Positions 37,557-47,699 of a DNA stretch of 64,000 nucleotides are shown piece after piece. The translations under genes and the position numbers were made by a program. Each line of letters opens with the position of its first letter. The first letter of the stretch is position 1. The notes under the pieces were generated by a model, which did not search any database, was not told the origin of the DNA, and worked only from the letters and a program-made list of their open reading frames with translations. This stretch comes from Pseudomonadota bacterium (GTDB lineage: Bacteria > Pseudomonadota > Alphaproteobacteria > Micropepsales > Micropepsaceae): positions 186,001 to 250,000 of the forward strand of contig JAFEEQ010000004.1 of the NCBI GenBank assembly GCA_018241025.1. Direction: 5' to 3'.

Positions 37557-39434
37557 ATGAAACACCGTTTCCACCATTCGCTCCGGCGGAAGCTGGGGCT
37601 GTCGCTCCTGTTGGGCTGCTGCGCTTGGCCGGCTTTTGCCGGCCCAATTTCGCAGAATCCGGCCGAAATCCTGGCGCAGATGAAGGCTGCATCTGGCGGC
37701 AGCCGATGGAACGAAATCCGCAGCTTGCACACGGTCACCGCCGTGCGGAATGGCGGCGAGGACGAGCGCCGCGAGCAATGGGAAGACGTCCGGACGGGAC
37801 GCTATATGCTGCGCGTCTCGGGGCCGCATTCCGTCAGGCAGACCGGCTTCGACGGCGTCACGCCCTGGATTCAGGGGCGCAGCGGCATTGCCTATACCTT
37901 CGGGGACACCGATGCACTGCTTGCCGCGGCAGACGAGGCATTCCAGATCTCCCGTGCGTGGTGGTTTCCGGAACGCGTTCCCGCGACCATCGCGGCTGTC
38001 GGCTCGAAGCGCATAGGCGACAGCGTGTATGACATCCTCAGCATCACGCCGGCCGGCGGACGACCCTTTCAAGCCTGGATAGATCATCGAACCCATCTCC
38101 TGGCGCGCACCGTGGAGCAGCAGGCGGAAGCCGAGCTGGTGACCACCTTTTCCGATTATCGCATGGTCGATGGCGTGAACCTGCCCTTCAATATCGGCCA
38201 TGGCGACGGCGGCGACCAAAGCCCGGAGATCGTCGAGCACGTGCAATCCGTCGACATCAACCTGCAGATTTCCGATCGTCTCTACGCCGTTCCGCCGCGG
38301 CCGACATCCGATGTCGAATTCCCGGCTGGCAGCGACCGCGTCGAAATCCCGTTCCGGATCGCGTCGAACAACCGAATCCTCGTTCCGGTGACAGTCGATG
38401 GCCTCCGTCTGGAGGCATGGTTCGACAGCGGTGGCAGCCTGTTCCTGCAGCCGGACACGATCGCTAAGCTGAATGCAAAAACCCATGGGCGGTATCGGTT
38501 CAGCGGCGGCGGCGAAGGCACGGTCGTCACCGGTATCGGAAGTATCGGTGCGATCGCGCTCGGCGGCGCGAAAGTCCGGGGGTTAAGCTTTCACGGCTTT
38601 CCGTTCTATCCGCCGGATCCGGACGAAGGGCTCATCGGCCTCGAAATCCTCCAGCGTTTCGTGGTGCACATCGATTTCGACCGCAATGTCATGACGCTGA
38701 CGAGGCCACAAGCGTTCAGATATGACGGCAAGGGCGTCGTGGTTCCGTTTCATTTGCAGGACAACCAGCCTGAGGTGATCGGATCTATCGATGGCATCGC
38801 CGGACGCTTTGCCATCGATACCGGAGACACGGGCTCTCTGCTGCTGATCGCGCCATTCGCCCGGCGATACGGCCTCAAGCAACGGTACTTGGCCGATATT
38901 CCCTACGACGGGAGATCGGTCGGCGTCACGAAAGGCGTGTGGGCACGCAAGCGGGTCCATAGCGTTGCTTTTAACGGCCCGGACGGACGACCCGTTGCCG
39001 AAGTCCGCGATCCGGTGACGCGCATTTCGCTTCAGCATTCGGGCTTCGATGCCGATCGCTATGTCGCGGCCAATGTCGGGCTCGGCATACTCCGCAAGTT
39101 CAATCTGACGTTCGACTATATGCGCCGTCGCATCATTCTCGAACCCAACCGGTCTTACGGGCAGCGCGACATCTATAACAGGACGGGTTTCCGCCTGTCG
39201 CGAAGCGGCAACGGATGGAAGATCACGACGCTCTTTGCGCCAAGTCCTGCGGCCGAAGCAGGCCTGCAAGAAGAAGATGTTATCGAGACGATCGACGGCA
39301 AATCTCCGCGCGATCTCGAAGAAGCGCAACTCTCGGATTTGCTGAAGGGGCCGGTCGGTACGCGGTTGCGCCTCGTGGTGGATCGCGCAGGCAAACGGCG
39401 GCGCTGCGTCATAACCCTAAGGGATGTCTTCTGA
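37557..39434 (+). CDS. Secreted double retropepsin-like aspartyl protease with PDZ domain
   Basis: The 625-residue protein has a signal peptide (KLGLSLLLGCCAWPAFA). Residues about 30-250 are an outer-membrane-lipoprotein-like beta region. Two retropepsin-like half-domains follow, with active-site motifs AWFDSGGS (D290, DSG) and FAIDTGDTG (D421, DTG). A C-terminal PDZ domain (about 545-625) has FAPSPAAEAGLQEEDVIETI and GPVGTRLRLVVDRAGKRR. Two aspartyl half-sites on one chain could form a pseudo-dimeric protease. Its end overlaps the convergent methyltransferase gene by 18 bases. Confidence 0.85.
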   Translation: MKHRFHHSLRRKLGLSLLLGCCAWPAFAGPISQNPAEILAQMKAASGGSRWNEIRSLHTVTAVRNGGEDERREQWEDVRTGRYMLRVSGPHSVRQTGFDGVTPWIQGRSGIAYTFGDTDALLAAADEAFQISRAWWFPERVPATIAAVGSKRIGDSVYDILSITPAGGRPFQAWIDHRTHLLARTVEQQAEAELVTTFSDYRMVDGVNLPFNIGHGDGGDQSPEIVEHVQSVDINLQISDRLYAVPPRPTSDVEFPAGSDRVEIPFRIASNNRILVPVTVDGLRLEAWFDSGGSLFLQPDTIAKLNAKTHGRYRFSGGGEGTVVTGIGSIGAIALGGAKVRGLSFHGFPFYPPDPDEGLIGLEILQRFVVHIDFDRNVMTLTRPQAFRYDGKGVVVPFHLQDNQPEVIGSIDGIAGRFAIDTGDTGSLLLIAPFARRYGLKQRYLADIPYDGRSVGVTKGVWARKRVHSVAFNGPDGRPVAEVRDPVTRISLQHSGFDADRYVAANVGLGILRKFNLTFDYMRRRIILEPNRSYGQRDIYNRTGFRLSRSGNGWKITTLFAPSPAAEAGLQEEDVIETIDGKSPRDLEEAQLSDLLKGPVGTRLRLVVDRAGKRRRCVITLRDVF

Positions 39435-40073
39435 CCGGTCCGCCGGCATCATCCCGGGTTCGCGCCTGCGATAGACCCAGACATAGCCCGGCGGAAGATT
39501 GCGCCAGATGCGGCGCGCCCGCGTGACGGACAGGGTCGGCGAAGCCGGCACCGCCGGCCGGCCGCGATAGGAAATCTGGATGAACGGCGCACCCGGCTTC
39601 AGGCGGGCCAACGCCGCATCGATGATCGCGCGGCGCTTGTGCATCGGCAGATTGATCAGCGGCAGCCCGGAAACCACGGCACTGAAGCGCTCGCGCGACC
39701 CGCCGACCAGCGATGCCATCTGCGATGCATCACCTTCGATCAGCTTCAGCCTCGGAAATCTTTTCGTCAGCGCGGCGATGAAGGGCCGATTGCATTCGAT
39801 GGCAACGATGCGGCCCTCGGGAACGCCGTGCTCGATGATGGCATCTGTCACCGCGCCGGTCCCGGGTCCGAGTTCCAGCACAGGTCCGTCATTGCCGGGT
39901 ATCAGCTCCGCCATGGCGCGCGCCATATGCTTGCTCGATGGCATGAGGGCCGAGACATCGAGCGGCCTCGCGATCAGGCCGCGCAGGAACGCAGCTTTCT
40001 CATTGGGCGGGCGTGCTCCGATGCGATCGGCACGCGGCGGCAAGGCGGTGGCTTCCGATAAAAGGCGCATCAT
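39417..40073 (-). CDS. PmtA-like phospholipid N-methyltransferase, copy 1
   Basis: The 218-residue class I SAM methyltransferase (AAFLRGLIARPLDVSALMPS, motif I GPVLELGPGTGAVTDAI, SGLPLINLPMHKRRAI, FIQISYRGRPAVP) matches the bacterial PmtA/DUF-type family that methylates phosphatidylethanolamine or a related lipid. A second, related gene lies directly upstream. Its C-terminal end includes a WVYRRREPG motif shared with copy 2 (VWVYR). The lipid substrate is inferred from family. Confidence 0.82.
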   Translation of the reverse strand: MMRLLSEATALPPRADRIGARPPNEKAAFLRGLIARPLDVSALMPSSKHMARAMAELIPGNDGPVLELGPGTGAVTDAIIEHGVPEGRIVAIECNRPFIAALTKRFPRLKLIEGDASQMASLVGGSRERFSAVVSGLPLINLPMHKRRAIIDAALARLKPGAPFIQISYRGRPAVPASPTLSVTRARRIWRNLPPGYVWVYRRREPGMMPADRSEDIP

Positions 40074-40115
40074 TTGCCAATGCGCGGGCCGGCGAAGGGT
40101 TCCGGCGAAATTCGT

Positions 40116-40670
40116 CTAGCGATAGACCCACACCCGCGCGGGCGGAAGATTGAGCGCGACAAAGGCCGCGCGCGTGACGCTGGCACCCTGCGGCGGCGGA
40201 ACCGGCGATCCGAGGCGATAGGAGAACTGGATGAACGGCGCGCCGGGCTCCAGCCGCGTAAAGATGTCGGCGATCAGTTTTTGGCGCAGCGCCATCGGAA
40301 AATTGACCAGCGGCATGCTCGACAGCACGGCGGAGAATTTCAGACCGGCGCGCGGGCCGAGCGTCTTCTGAAGATCGAAGGCGTCGCCGTTGATGACGTG
40401 TACGCCGGGATAGCGTTCCGCAACCATCGCAGCGAAGGGTTCGCTGTATTCGACCGCTGTCACGCGGTCGGCCGCGATGCCGCGGTCCAGGATGGCTCCG
40501 GTGACGACACCGGTGCCCGGTCCAAGCTCGAGGATCGGCCCGGCTGCACCGGCCGGAATCTGCGCCGCCATGGCGCGACTCAAGCCGGGACCGGACGGTG
40601 CGATGGCGCCGGTGGTGCGCGGCTGAAGGATCAAACGGGTGAGGAAACGTAAGTTATCGAGCATGAACAA
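40116..40670 (-). CDS. PmtA-like phospholipid N-methyltransferase, copy 2
   Basis: The 184-residue paralogue of the next gene shows the same order of motifs: LTRLILQPRTTGAIAPSG, GPILELGPGTGVVTGAI, VTAVEYSEPFAAMVAER, SSMPLVNFPMALRQKL, FIQFSYRLGSPVP and VWVYR. It starts at 40670 (or ATG 40664). The tandem paralogues are 42 bases apart and probably co-transcribed, and may carry out successive methylations or act on different lipids. It is preceded by a REP-like repeat downstream of dnaJ. Confidence 0.82.
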   Translation of the reverse strand: MFMLDNLRFLTRLILQPRTTGAIAPSGPGLSRAMAAQIPAGAAGPILELGPGTGVVTGAILDRGIAADRVTAVEYSEPFAAMVAERYPGVHVINGDAFDLQKTLGPRAGLKFSAVLSSMPLVNFPMALRQKLIADIFTRLEPGAPFIQFSYRLGSPVPPPQGASVTRAAFVALNLPPARVWVYR

Positions 40671-40678
40671 ACTCAGTT

Positions 40679-40716
40679 GTCATCTCCTTCGCCTCGCTTC
40701 GCTCGGCCGGGATGAC
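40679..40716. repeat. Palindromic intergenic repeat, copy 2
   Basis: GTCATC (40679-40684) and GATGAC (40711-40716) bracket a GC-rich core containing CTCGCTTCGCTCGG, a form common in REP-like repeats of proteobacteria. It sits between dnaJ and the methyltransferase gene. It shares its ends with the repeat at 14125-14152. It could also act as a 3' end structure for dnaJ. Confidence 0.55.
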
Positions 40717-40729
40717 GAGGAAAGTTGCG

Positions 40730-41851
40730 TCAGGCTTCGCCGCCGAAGATCTTCTTCGCCTTGGCCAGCCAGCTTTCGCTCTCGGGATGGCAGCCTTCTT
40801 CGCTCAGCTTGTCGAATTCCTTGAGCAGCTCTTTCTGCTTCTTCGACAGCTTCACCGGCGTCTCGACCACGACCTCGACATGCAGGTCGCCGCGCATGCC
40901 GCCGCCGCGCAGCACCGGCATGCCCTTGCCGCGCAGGCGGAACTGGCGTCCGGACTGCGCGCCTTCCGGGATCTTCACCTGGGCACGGCTGCCGTCCAGC
41001 GTCGGCACGTCGATCGATCCGCCGAGCGCCGCTGTGACGAAGCTCACCGGTGCGCGGCAATAGAGGTCATGCCCCTCGCGCTGGAACATCTCGTGCGCCT
41101 TGATCGAGATGAAGATGTAGAGATCGCCGGCCGGTCCGCCATTCATCCCGGCCTGGCCCTCGCCGGAGAGCCGGATGCGCGTGCCTTCCTCGACGCCGGC
41201 CGGAATGTCGACGCTGAGCGTGCGTTCCTTCTGGACGTGACCCTGGCCTTTGCAGCCTTTGCACGGGTTCTTGATGATGCGCCCGGTGCCACGGCAGCCG
41301 GGGCAGGTGCGCTCGACGGTGAAGAAGCCCTGCTGGGCGCGAACCTTGCCGATCCCCGAACAGGTCGGGCACTGCTCGGCCTTGTGACCCGGCTCGGCGC
41401 CGGAGCCGCCGCAGGCCTCGCAGGCCACCGCGCTCGGCACTTTCAACTCGGCATTGCGCCCCTTGAACGATTCCTCGAGCGTGATCTCGAGATTGTAGCG
41501 CAGGTCGCCGCCGCGGTTCTGCCGCCGCCGCCCGCGCCCACCCATGAACTCGCCGAACAGGTCGTCGAACACGTCGGTGAAGGACGAGGCGAAGTCGAAG
41601 CCGCTCGGCCCCCGACCGCCCATGCCGTTCTCGAAGGCGGCATGGCCGAAGCGGTCGTAAGCGGCGCGCTTCTGGTCGTCCTTCAGGACGTCATAGGCTT
41701 CGTTGATTTCCTTGAATTTGACCTCGGCGGTCTGGTCGCCGGGATTGCGGTCGGGATGGAATTCCATCGCCAGCTTGCGATAGCTCGTCTTCAGCTCGGC
41801 GACGCCGGCGCCCTTCTGGCAGCCCAGAACTTCGTAATAACAACGCTTCAT
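40730..41851 (-). CDS. dnaJ: Molecular chaperone DnaJ
   Basis: DnaJ delivers substrates to DnaK and stimulates its ATPase. The 373-residue protein has the J domain with HPD ([11 protein letters not shown]), a Gly/Phe region ([16 protein letters not shown]), four zinc-finger repeats ([32 protein letters not shown]) and the C-terminal client-binding domain. It lies downstream of dnaK, 103 bases away, with a stable hairpin in between. Confidence 0.97.
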   Translation of the reverse strand: MKRCYYEVLGCQKGAGVAELKTSYRKLAMEFHPDRNPGDQTAEVKFKEINEAYDVLKDDQKRAAYDRFGHAAFENGMGGRGPSGFDFASSFTDVFDDLFGEFMGGRGRRRQNRGGDLRYNLEITLEESFKGRNAELKVPSAVACEACGGSGAEPGHKAEQCPTCSGIGKVRAQQGFFTVERTCPGCRGTGRIIKNPCKGCKGQGHVQKERTLSVDIPAGVEEGTRIRLSGEGQAGMNGGPAGDLYIFISIKAHEMFQREGHDLYCRAPVSFVTAALGGSIDVPTLDGSRAQVKIPEGAQSGRQFRLRGKGMPVLRGGGMRGDLHVEVVVETPVKLSKKQKELLKEFDKLSEEGCHPESESWLAKAKKIFGGEA

Positions 41852-41881
41852 CCGACCAGCCCGCTACTCTCAAAAGCCGAA

Positions 41882-41927
41882 CGCCGGATGCCTGAAATCG
41901 GGAAGTCCCACTTCAGACGATCCGGCG
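41882..41927 (-). promoter_or_regulatory. Hairpin between dnaK and dnaJ
   Basis: CGCCGGAT (41882-41889) pairs with ATCCGGCG (41920-41927). Within it CTGAA pairs with TTCAG and GGGA with TCCC. The nested stem sits in the 103-base gap between dnaK and dnaJ on the minus strand; a T-rich run is absent. It could attenuate read-through into dnaJ or be an RNA processing point. Confidence 0.5.
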
Positions 41928-41954
41928 CTCGTGTTCAGTCTCCTGACCTAAACG

Positions 41955-43868
<1,914 letters not shown>

Positions 43869-44224
43869 GTTCAGTTCCTCTTCTGGCGGACGAGTTCCTG
43901 GCCTTCAACGAAGCGCCCTCCGGGCCGTCCCCGAATGATGAAATCCCGCCAAAAGCCTACGGAAATGGCCCTTGACGAGTCAGGGGCTATATAGGGAGGG
44001 GGTGGCGGAACGGCAAGGGTTGTGACGCCCGCCGGGCCAGATTCCCCAATGCCCACAATCACCAAGAGGCTTATTGTTTCAAGGAGTTCCGGGTTCCCGC
44101 CGGGTTGGGCGACTGGGCCGCCATCCTCCGTATTTCTGCGGACCCCGCAAGGCGCACAGTTCTTAATCCTGACAGTCCTAGCCTCTGATCGTCCGGCGCT
44201 GGTGCCGGCCCCAGGGCGAAGATC
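43869..44224. other. Divergent dnaK/histidine kinase intergenic region
   Basis: The 356-base gap holds the candidate dnaK heat-shock promoter (43987-44017) and the leader of dnaK on one side. On the plus strand toward the kinase I see no clear promoter. No open frame longer than about 100 codons with a plausible start and no tRNA-like fold was recognised. Confidence 0.6.
43987..44017 (-). promoter_or_regulatory. Candidate sigma-32 (RpoH) promoter of dnaK
   Basis: On the minus strand CTTGCC (44017-44012) and CTATATAG (43994-43987) are 17 bases apart, fitting the alphaproteobacterial heat-shock promoter pattern CTTG...CYTATxT. It predicts a start near 43980 and a leader of about 110 bases. Only the motif was seen; use by RpoH is inferred. 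Confidence 0.5.
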
Positions 44225-45688
44225 ATGCTCCAGGTCGTCGAGGTTCTGGCTCGGGTCGGAATTGCCGCCGCCGTCTTGTCGGAAGATCGCCGGATTGTCC
44301 GCGCCAATACCGTTCTGCTGTCGCTCCTGAAAATGGATCCCGCAGAGGGCGATGGTGTCGATATCGGCAACATCCTGCGCGGCAAGGCGACCCGGACGGC
44401 GATTGTGGGGATGTCGGCAATTTACCGCTTCGGCGACGGCGCGTCGTGGTTCCGGCTCGACCTGAAGTCGGATGACCGCGGACGCATCGGCATCCTCACC
44501 GACCTCGGCAGGGAATATGAGCCCCAGGAAGAGGCCCTCCACTACAACTGGATGCGCGACCAGCTCCTGATCGACGGCAAGGTCGGCCCTTGGCGCTATG
44601 ATCCCGACGCCGCGCTCTACTATTTCTCGAACGAACTGAATCTCGGTCATCCGGGTGCCGGCGCTCCGGTCCCGGTGCCGCTGCTCGAACTGCTCCAGCA
44701 TCCCGACGACAAGGCAGGCGACGCCGAAATCCGCGAACGCATCACCCGCGAGGGCGGCACCGCGAATGCCGAAATGCGCTATCTCGGCGCCGACGGAAGC
44801 TGGACGCATCTCAATGTCCACTATCGCGCCGGCCACAAGCTGGCGAGCGGGCGCTACGAGATGCTCGGCATCAGCCAGGACATCACAGCCGTGGCCCACG
44901 CCCGCGACGAAGCCAATCGACTCTCGGAGCAGCTCAAGGTCGCTCTGAGCGAAGCCGACTATGCCTGTCGCACCAAAACCCAATTTCTCGCCAATATGAG
45001 TCACGAGCTGCGGACGCCGCTCAATGCAATCATCGGATTTTCCGAGGTGATTGCAGGTCAGATCTTCGGTCCGGTCCAGGACAAATATGCCGACTACGCC
45101 CGCGAAATCCATCGCAGCGGCCTGCACCTCCTGTCGATCGTCAACGACGTCCTCGACCTCGCCAAGCTCGAAGCCGGCAAGCTCGAACTGCACGAGTCCC
45201 AGGTCGACGTGGCCGAAGCCGCTGCCGAATGCCTGAGCATGATGCGCGGCCGCATCGAAGCCGGTGTGCTCGAGGTGACGAAAGACCTATCGCCGGAAGC
45301 CGGCTTGCTGAGAGCCGATGCGCGGGTCGTCAAACAGATACTGATCAACTTCCTGTCCAATGCGATCAAGTTCACGCCGGTGGGCGGCTGCATTCACGTT
45401 TCTTCCTGTCTCGATTCAGGTGGCGGCATCCAGCTGTCGGTCCGCGACAGCGGGATCGGCATGTCGCCCGGCGAGATTGAAGTCGCGCTCGCGCCCTTCG
45501 GACAGATCGACTCGGCGCTGGCGCGCAAGCATCAGGGTACGGGTCTCGGCTTGCCGATCTGCAAATCGCTGATGGAGCTACATGGCGGCACGATCTCGAT
45601 CAGCAGCGCTCCGGGTGCCGGAACGACGATGACGGCGCATTTCCCCGGCGAGCGCACCGTTTCCGGCAGCGCGGCGATCTCAGTTTAG
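44225..45688 (+). CDS. PAS-domain histidine kinase, soluble
   Basis: The 487-residue protein has an N-terminal PAS-like domain (VGIAAAVLSEDRRIVRANTV), a second PAS region ending with ISQDITAVAHARDEA, a coiled coil, the HisKA domain with NMSHELRTPLNAIIGF (phosphoacceptor H260) and an HATPase domain with N box NFLSNAIKFTPVGG, G1 VRDSGIGMSP and G2 HQGTGLGLPICKSL. No transmembrane helices, so it senses a cytoplasmic signal. No response regulator is adjacent (orphan kinase). It ends 9 bases inside the convergent tspO. Confidence 0.9.
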   Translation: MLQVVEVLARVGIAAAVLSEDRRIVRANTVLLSLLKMDPAEGDGVDIGNILRGKATRTAIVGMSAIYRFGDGASWFRLDLKSDDRGRIGILTDLGREYEPQEEALHYNWMRDQLLIDGKVGPWRYDPDAALYYFSNELNLGHPGAGAPVPVPLLELLQHPDDKAGDAEIRERITREGGTANAEMRYLGADGSWTHLNVHYRAGHKLASGRYEMLGISQDITAVAHARDEANRLSEQLKVALSEADYACRTKTQFLANMSHELRTPLNAIIGFSEVIAGQIFGPVQDKYADYAREIHRSGLHLLSIVNDVLDLAKLEAGKLELHESQVDVAEAAAECLSMMRGRIEAGVLEVTKDLSPEAGLLRADARVVKQILINFLSNAIKFTPVGGCIHVSSCLDSGGGIQLSVRDSGIGMSPGEIEVALAPFGQIDSALARKHQGTGLGLPICKSLMELHGGTISISSAPGAGTTMTAHFPGERTVSGSAAISV

Positions 45689-46171
45689 CATACAGATCGC
45701 GGCGTTGAGCAGAGTCGCAAAGCCGGCCCACGCGATGTAGGGCACGAACAGCCAGCCTGCGATCGCATCGATTCTCGCGAAGCGGATCGCGGTCCAGACG
45801 ATGAGCGTGTCCAGCGCGACGAGTTCGATCAGCGCCGCTCCGGTCGCATGGGCTGCGAAAAAAATGAAACTCCATGCGAGATTGAGTCCGAGCTGGAGCG
45901 CGAACAGCGTCATGGCGCGGCTGCGAAGGCCCGTCCGGCGCCACACCCGCCACGCCGCAACCGCCATCAGGATGTAGAGCGCGGTCCACACCGGCCCGAA
46001 CACCCAGTTCGGCGGATTGAACGGCGGCTTGTGCAGCCCGGCATACCAGCCCGGAATTTCCGGCAAGGTCGCCACCGACCCCAGCCCGCCGACGGCGAGA
46101 GTCGCGGCAAGGAACACCGCGAGCACAGCATATTGCCGCGTAGTTGGCCGCTCGAGCGCGGAAACCGACAT
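45680..46171 (-). CDS. tspO: TspO/MBR family protein
   Basis: The 163-residue protein has five transmembrane helices and the tryptophan-rich TspO signature (PGWYAGLHKPPFNPPNWVFG, PVWTALYILMAVAAWRVWRR, LNLAWSFIFFAAH). TspO binds porphyrins and in alphaproteobacteria modulates tetrapyrrole or stress responses at the outer membrane. It lies in convergent overlap with the histidine kinase gene. Confidence 0.95.
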   Translation of the reverse strand: MSVSALERPTTRQYAVLAVFLAATLAVGGLGSVATLPEIPGWYAGLHKPPFNPPNWVFGPVWTALYILMAVAAWRVWRRTGLRSRAMTLFALQLGLNLAWSFIFFAAHATGAALIELVALDTLIVWTAIRFARIDAIAGWLFVPYIAWAGFATLLNAAICMLN

Positions 46172-46221
46172 GAAACCTCCGGTCCAGGACGGAGGTTAAA
46201 CGCACGCCGTGGCCACTCGGA

Positions 46222-47619
46222 TCAACGCGCCGCGTGATCGGCGATCACATCCGCCATGCACGCCGTCAGCTTCTTGGCCATCGGGATGTGCAGGAATTCG
46301 TTCGGACCATGGGCGTTCGACTTCGGGCCGAGCACGCCGGTGATGACGAACTGCGTGCCGGGGAATTTCTCGCCCAGCATGCCCATGAACGGGATCGATC
46401 CGCCTTCGCCGATGAACGCCACCGGCTTTTCGAAATGCGTCTGGCTTGCCTTGTCGAGCGCCGCCATCAGCCAGGGTGCCAGGCTCGGCGCGTTCCAGCC
46501 GCCCTGTCCCTCCTCCGCCTCGAACGTGACCTCAGCGCCATAGGGCGGCTCCGCTTCGAGCGCGCCCTTGATCGCCGCCGTCGCCTTGGTCGCATCGCAG
46601 GTCGGCGGCAAGCGGATGGAGAGTTTCAGCGTCGAATAGGGCAGCAGCACATTGCCGGCATTCTCCGGCTCCGGATAACCGTCGAGCCCGGTTACCGCGA
46701 GCTGTGGCCGCCAGGTGCGGTTGAGGATGACCTCGCTCAGATTGCTCACCATCGGCTTGGTCTGCCCGGCGAAGGGCAGCTTGGTATAGACCGCGTCGCC
46801 CAGGATATCGGCCGCGGCGCGCGCCTGTTCCTGGCGCTCCGGCGGCACCTGCACGAAGAGCTCGTCGAGCTTCATCTGCCCTGTGGCTTCGTCTTCGATG
46901 CGCGAGATCAGCGAACGGGCAATACGGAAGGAAGACGGCACCACGCCGCTGGCATCGCCCGAATGCACGCCTTCGGTCAGGACGCGGACGGTCAGATTGC
47001 CCATCGCGATGCCGCGCAGCGACGTCGTGAGCCAGAGCTGCTCGTAATTGCCGCAGCCGGAATCGAGACAGATCACCAAATCCGGCGTGCCGATGCGCGG
47101 TGCCAGATGGTCGATATAGGCCGGAAGGTCGTAGGAGCCGCTCTCCTCGCAGGCCTCGATGCAGACGACGCAGCGCGCATGCGGCCGGCCTTCCTCGCGC
47201 AGCTTCAGGATCGCTGCCAGCGAGGCGAACATCGCATAGCCGTCGTCGGCGCCGCCGCGGCCATAGAGCTTGTCGTCCTTGCGTACCGGTACCCACGGCC
47301 CGGTGCCTTCGTCCCAGCCCTTCATCTCGGGCTGCTTGTCGAGATGGCCGTAGAGCAGCACGGTTCCTTTCGCCGCTCCCGGGATCTCCATGAAGATCAG
47401 CGGTGTGCGGCCCTTCAGGCGCACGACTTCAAGAGTCGCACCTTCGATACCGGCGAGCTTCTTCTTCGCCCAGGCCTCGAACATCGCCACCGCCTTGTCC
47501 ATATGGCCGCTGGCTTCCCAGTCGTGATCGAAATGCGGCGACTTGTTCGGAATGCGAATGTAGTCGGTGAGGGTCGGGAGAATCTCGTCTTCCCAGATGC
47601 GTTCGATGAAATCGGTCAT
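46222..47619 (-). CDS. M20 family metallopeptidase (dipeptidase-like)
   Basis: The protein of 465 residues starts at ATG 47619 (MTDFIERIWEDEILPTLTDY). Metal and catalytic residues are present: H and D in LLYGHLDKQPEMKG, the bridging D in RGGADDGYAMF, EE in IEACEESGSYD, D in VICLDSGCG and the C-terminal H in KSNAHGPNEF. A dimerisation lid is inserted in the middle. It hydrolyses peptides or related amides with two zinc ions; substrate unknown. Confidence 0.93.
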   Translation of the reverse strand: MTDFIERIWEDEILPTLTDYIRIPNKSPHFDHDWEASGHMDKAVAMFEAWAKKKLAGIEGATLEVVRLKGRTPLIFMEIPGAAKGTVLLYGHLDKQPEMKGWDEGTGPWVPVRKDDKLYGRGGADDGYAMFASLAAILKLREEGRPHARCVVCIEACEESGSYDLPAYIDHLAPRIGTPDLVICLDSGCGNYEQLWLTTSLRGIAMGNLTVRVLTEGVHSGDASGVVPSSFRIARSLISRIEDEATGQMKLDELFVQVPPERQEQARAAADILGDAVYTKLPFAGQTKPMVSNLSEVILNRTWRPQLAVTGLDGYPEPENAGNVLLPYSTLKLSIRLPPTCDATKATAAIKGALEAEPPYGAEVTFEAEEGQGGWNAPSLAPWLMAALDKASQTHFEKPVAFIGEGGSIPFMGMLGEKFPGTQFVITGVLGPKSNAHGPNEFLHIPMAKKLTACMADVIADHAAR

Positions 47620-47699
47620 GGCAGCCTGCGGGCGGAGTGGGGCGCCGCACCATGCAGGATTTTCTCCGGCCCTTGAAGGGCCGGGCCGTTTCGCATGTT

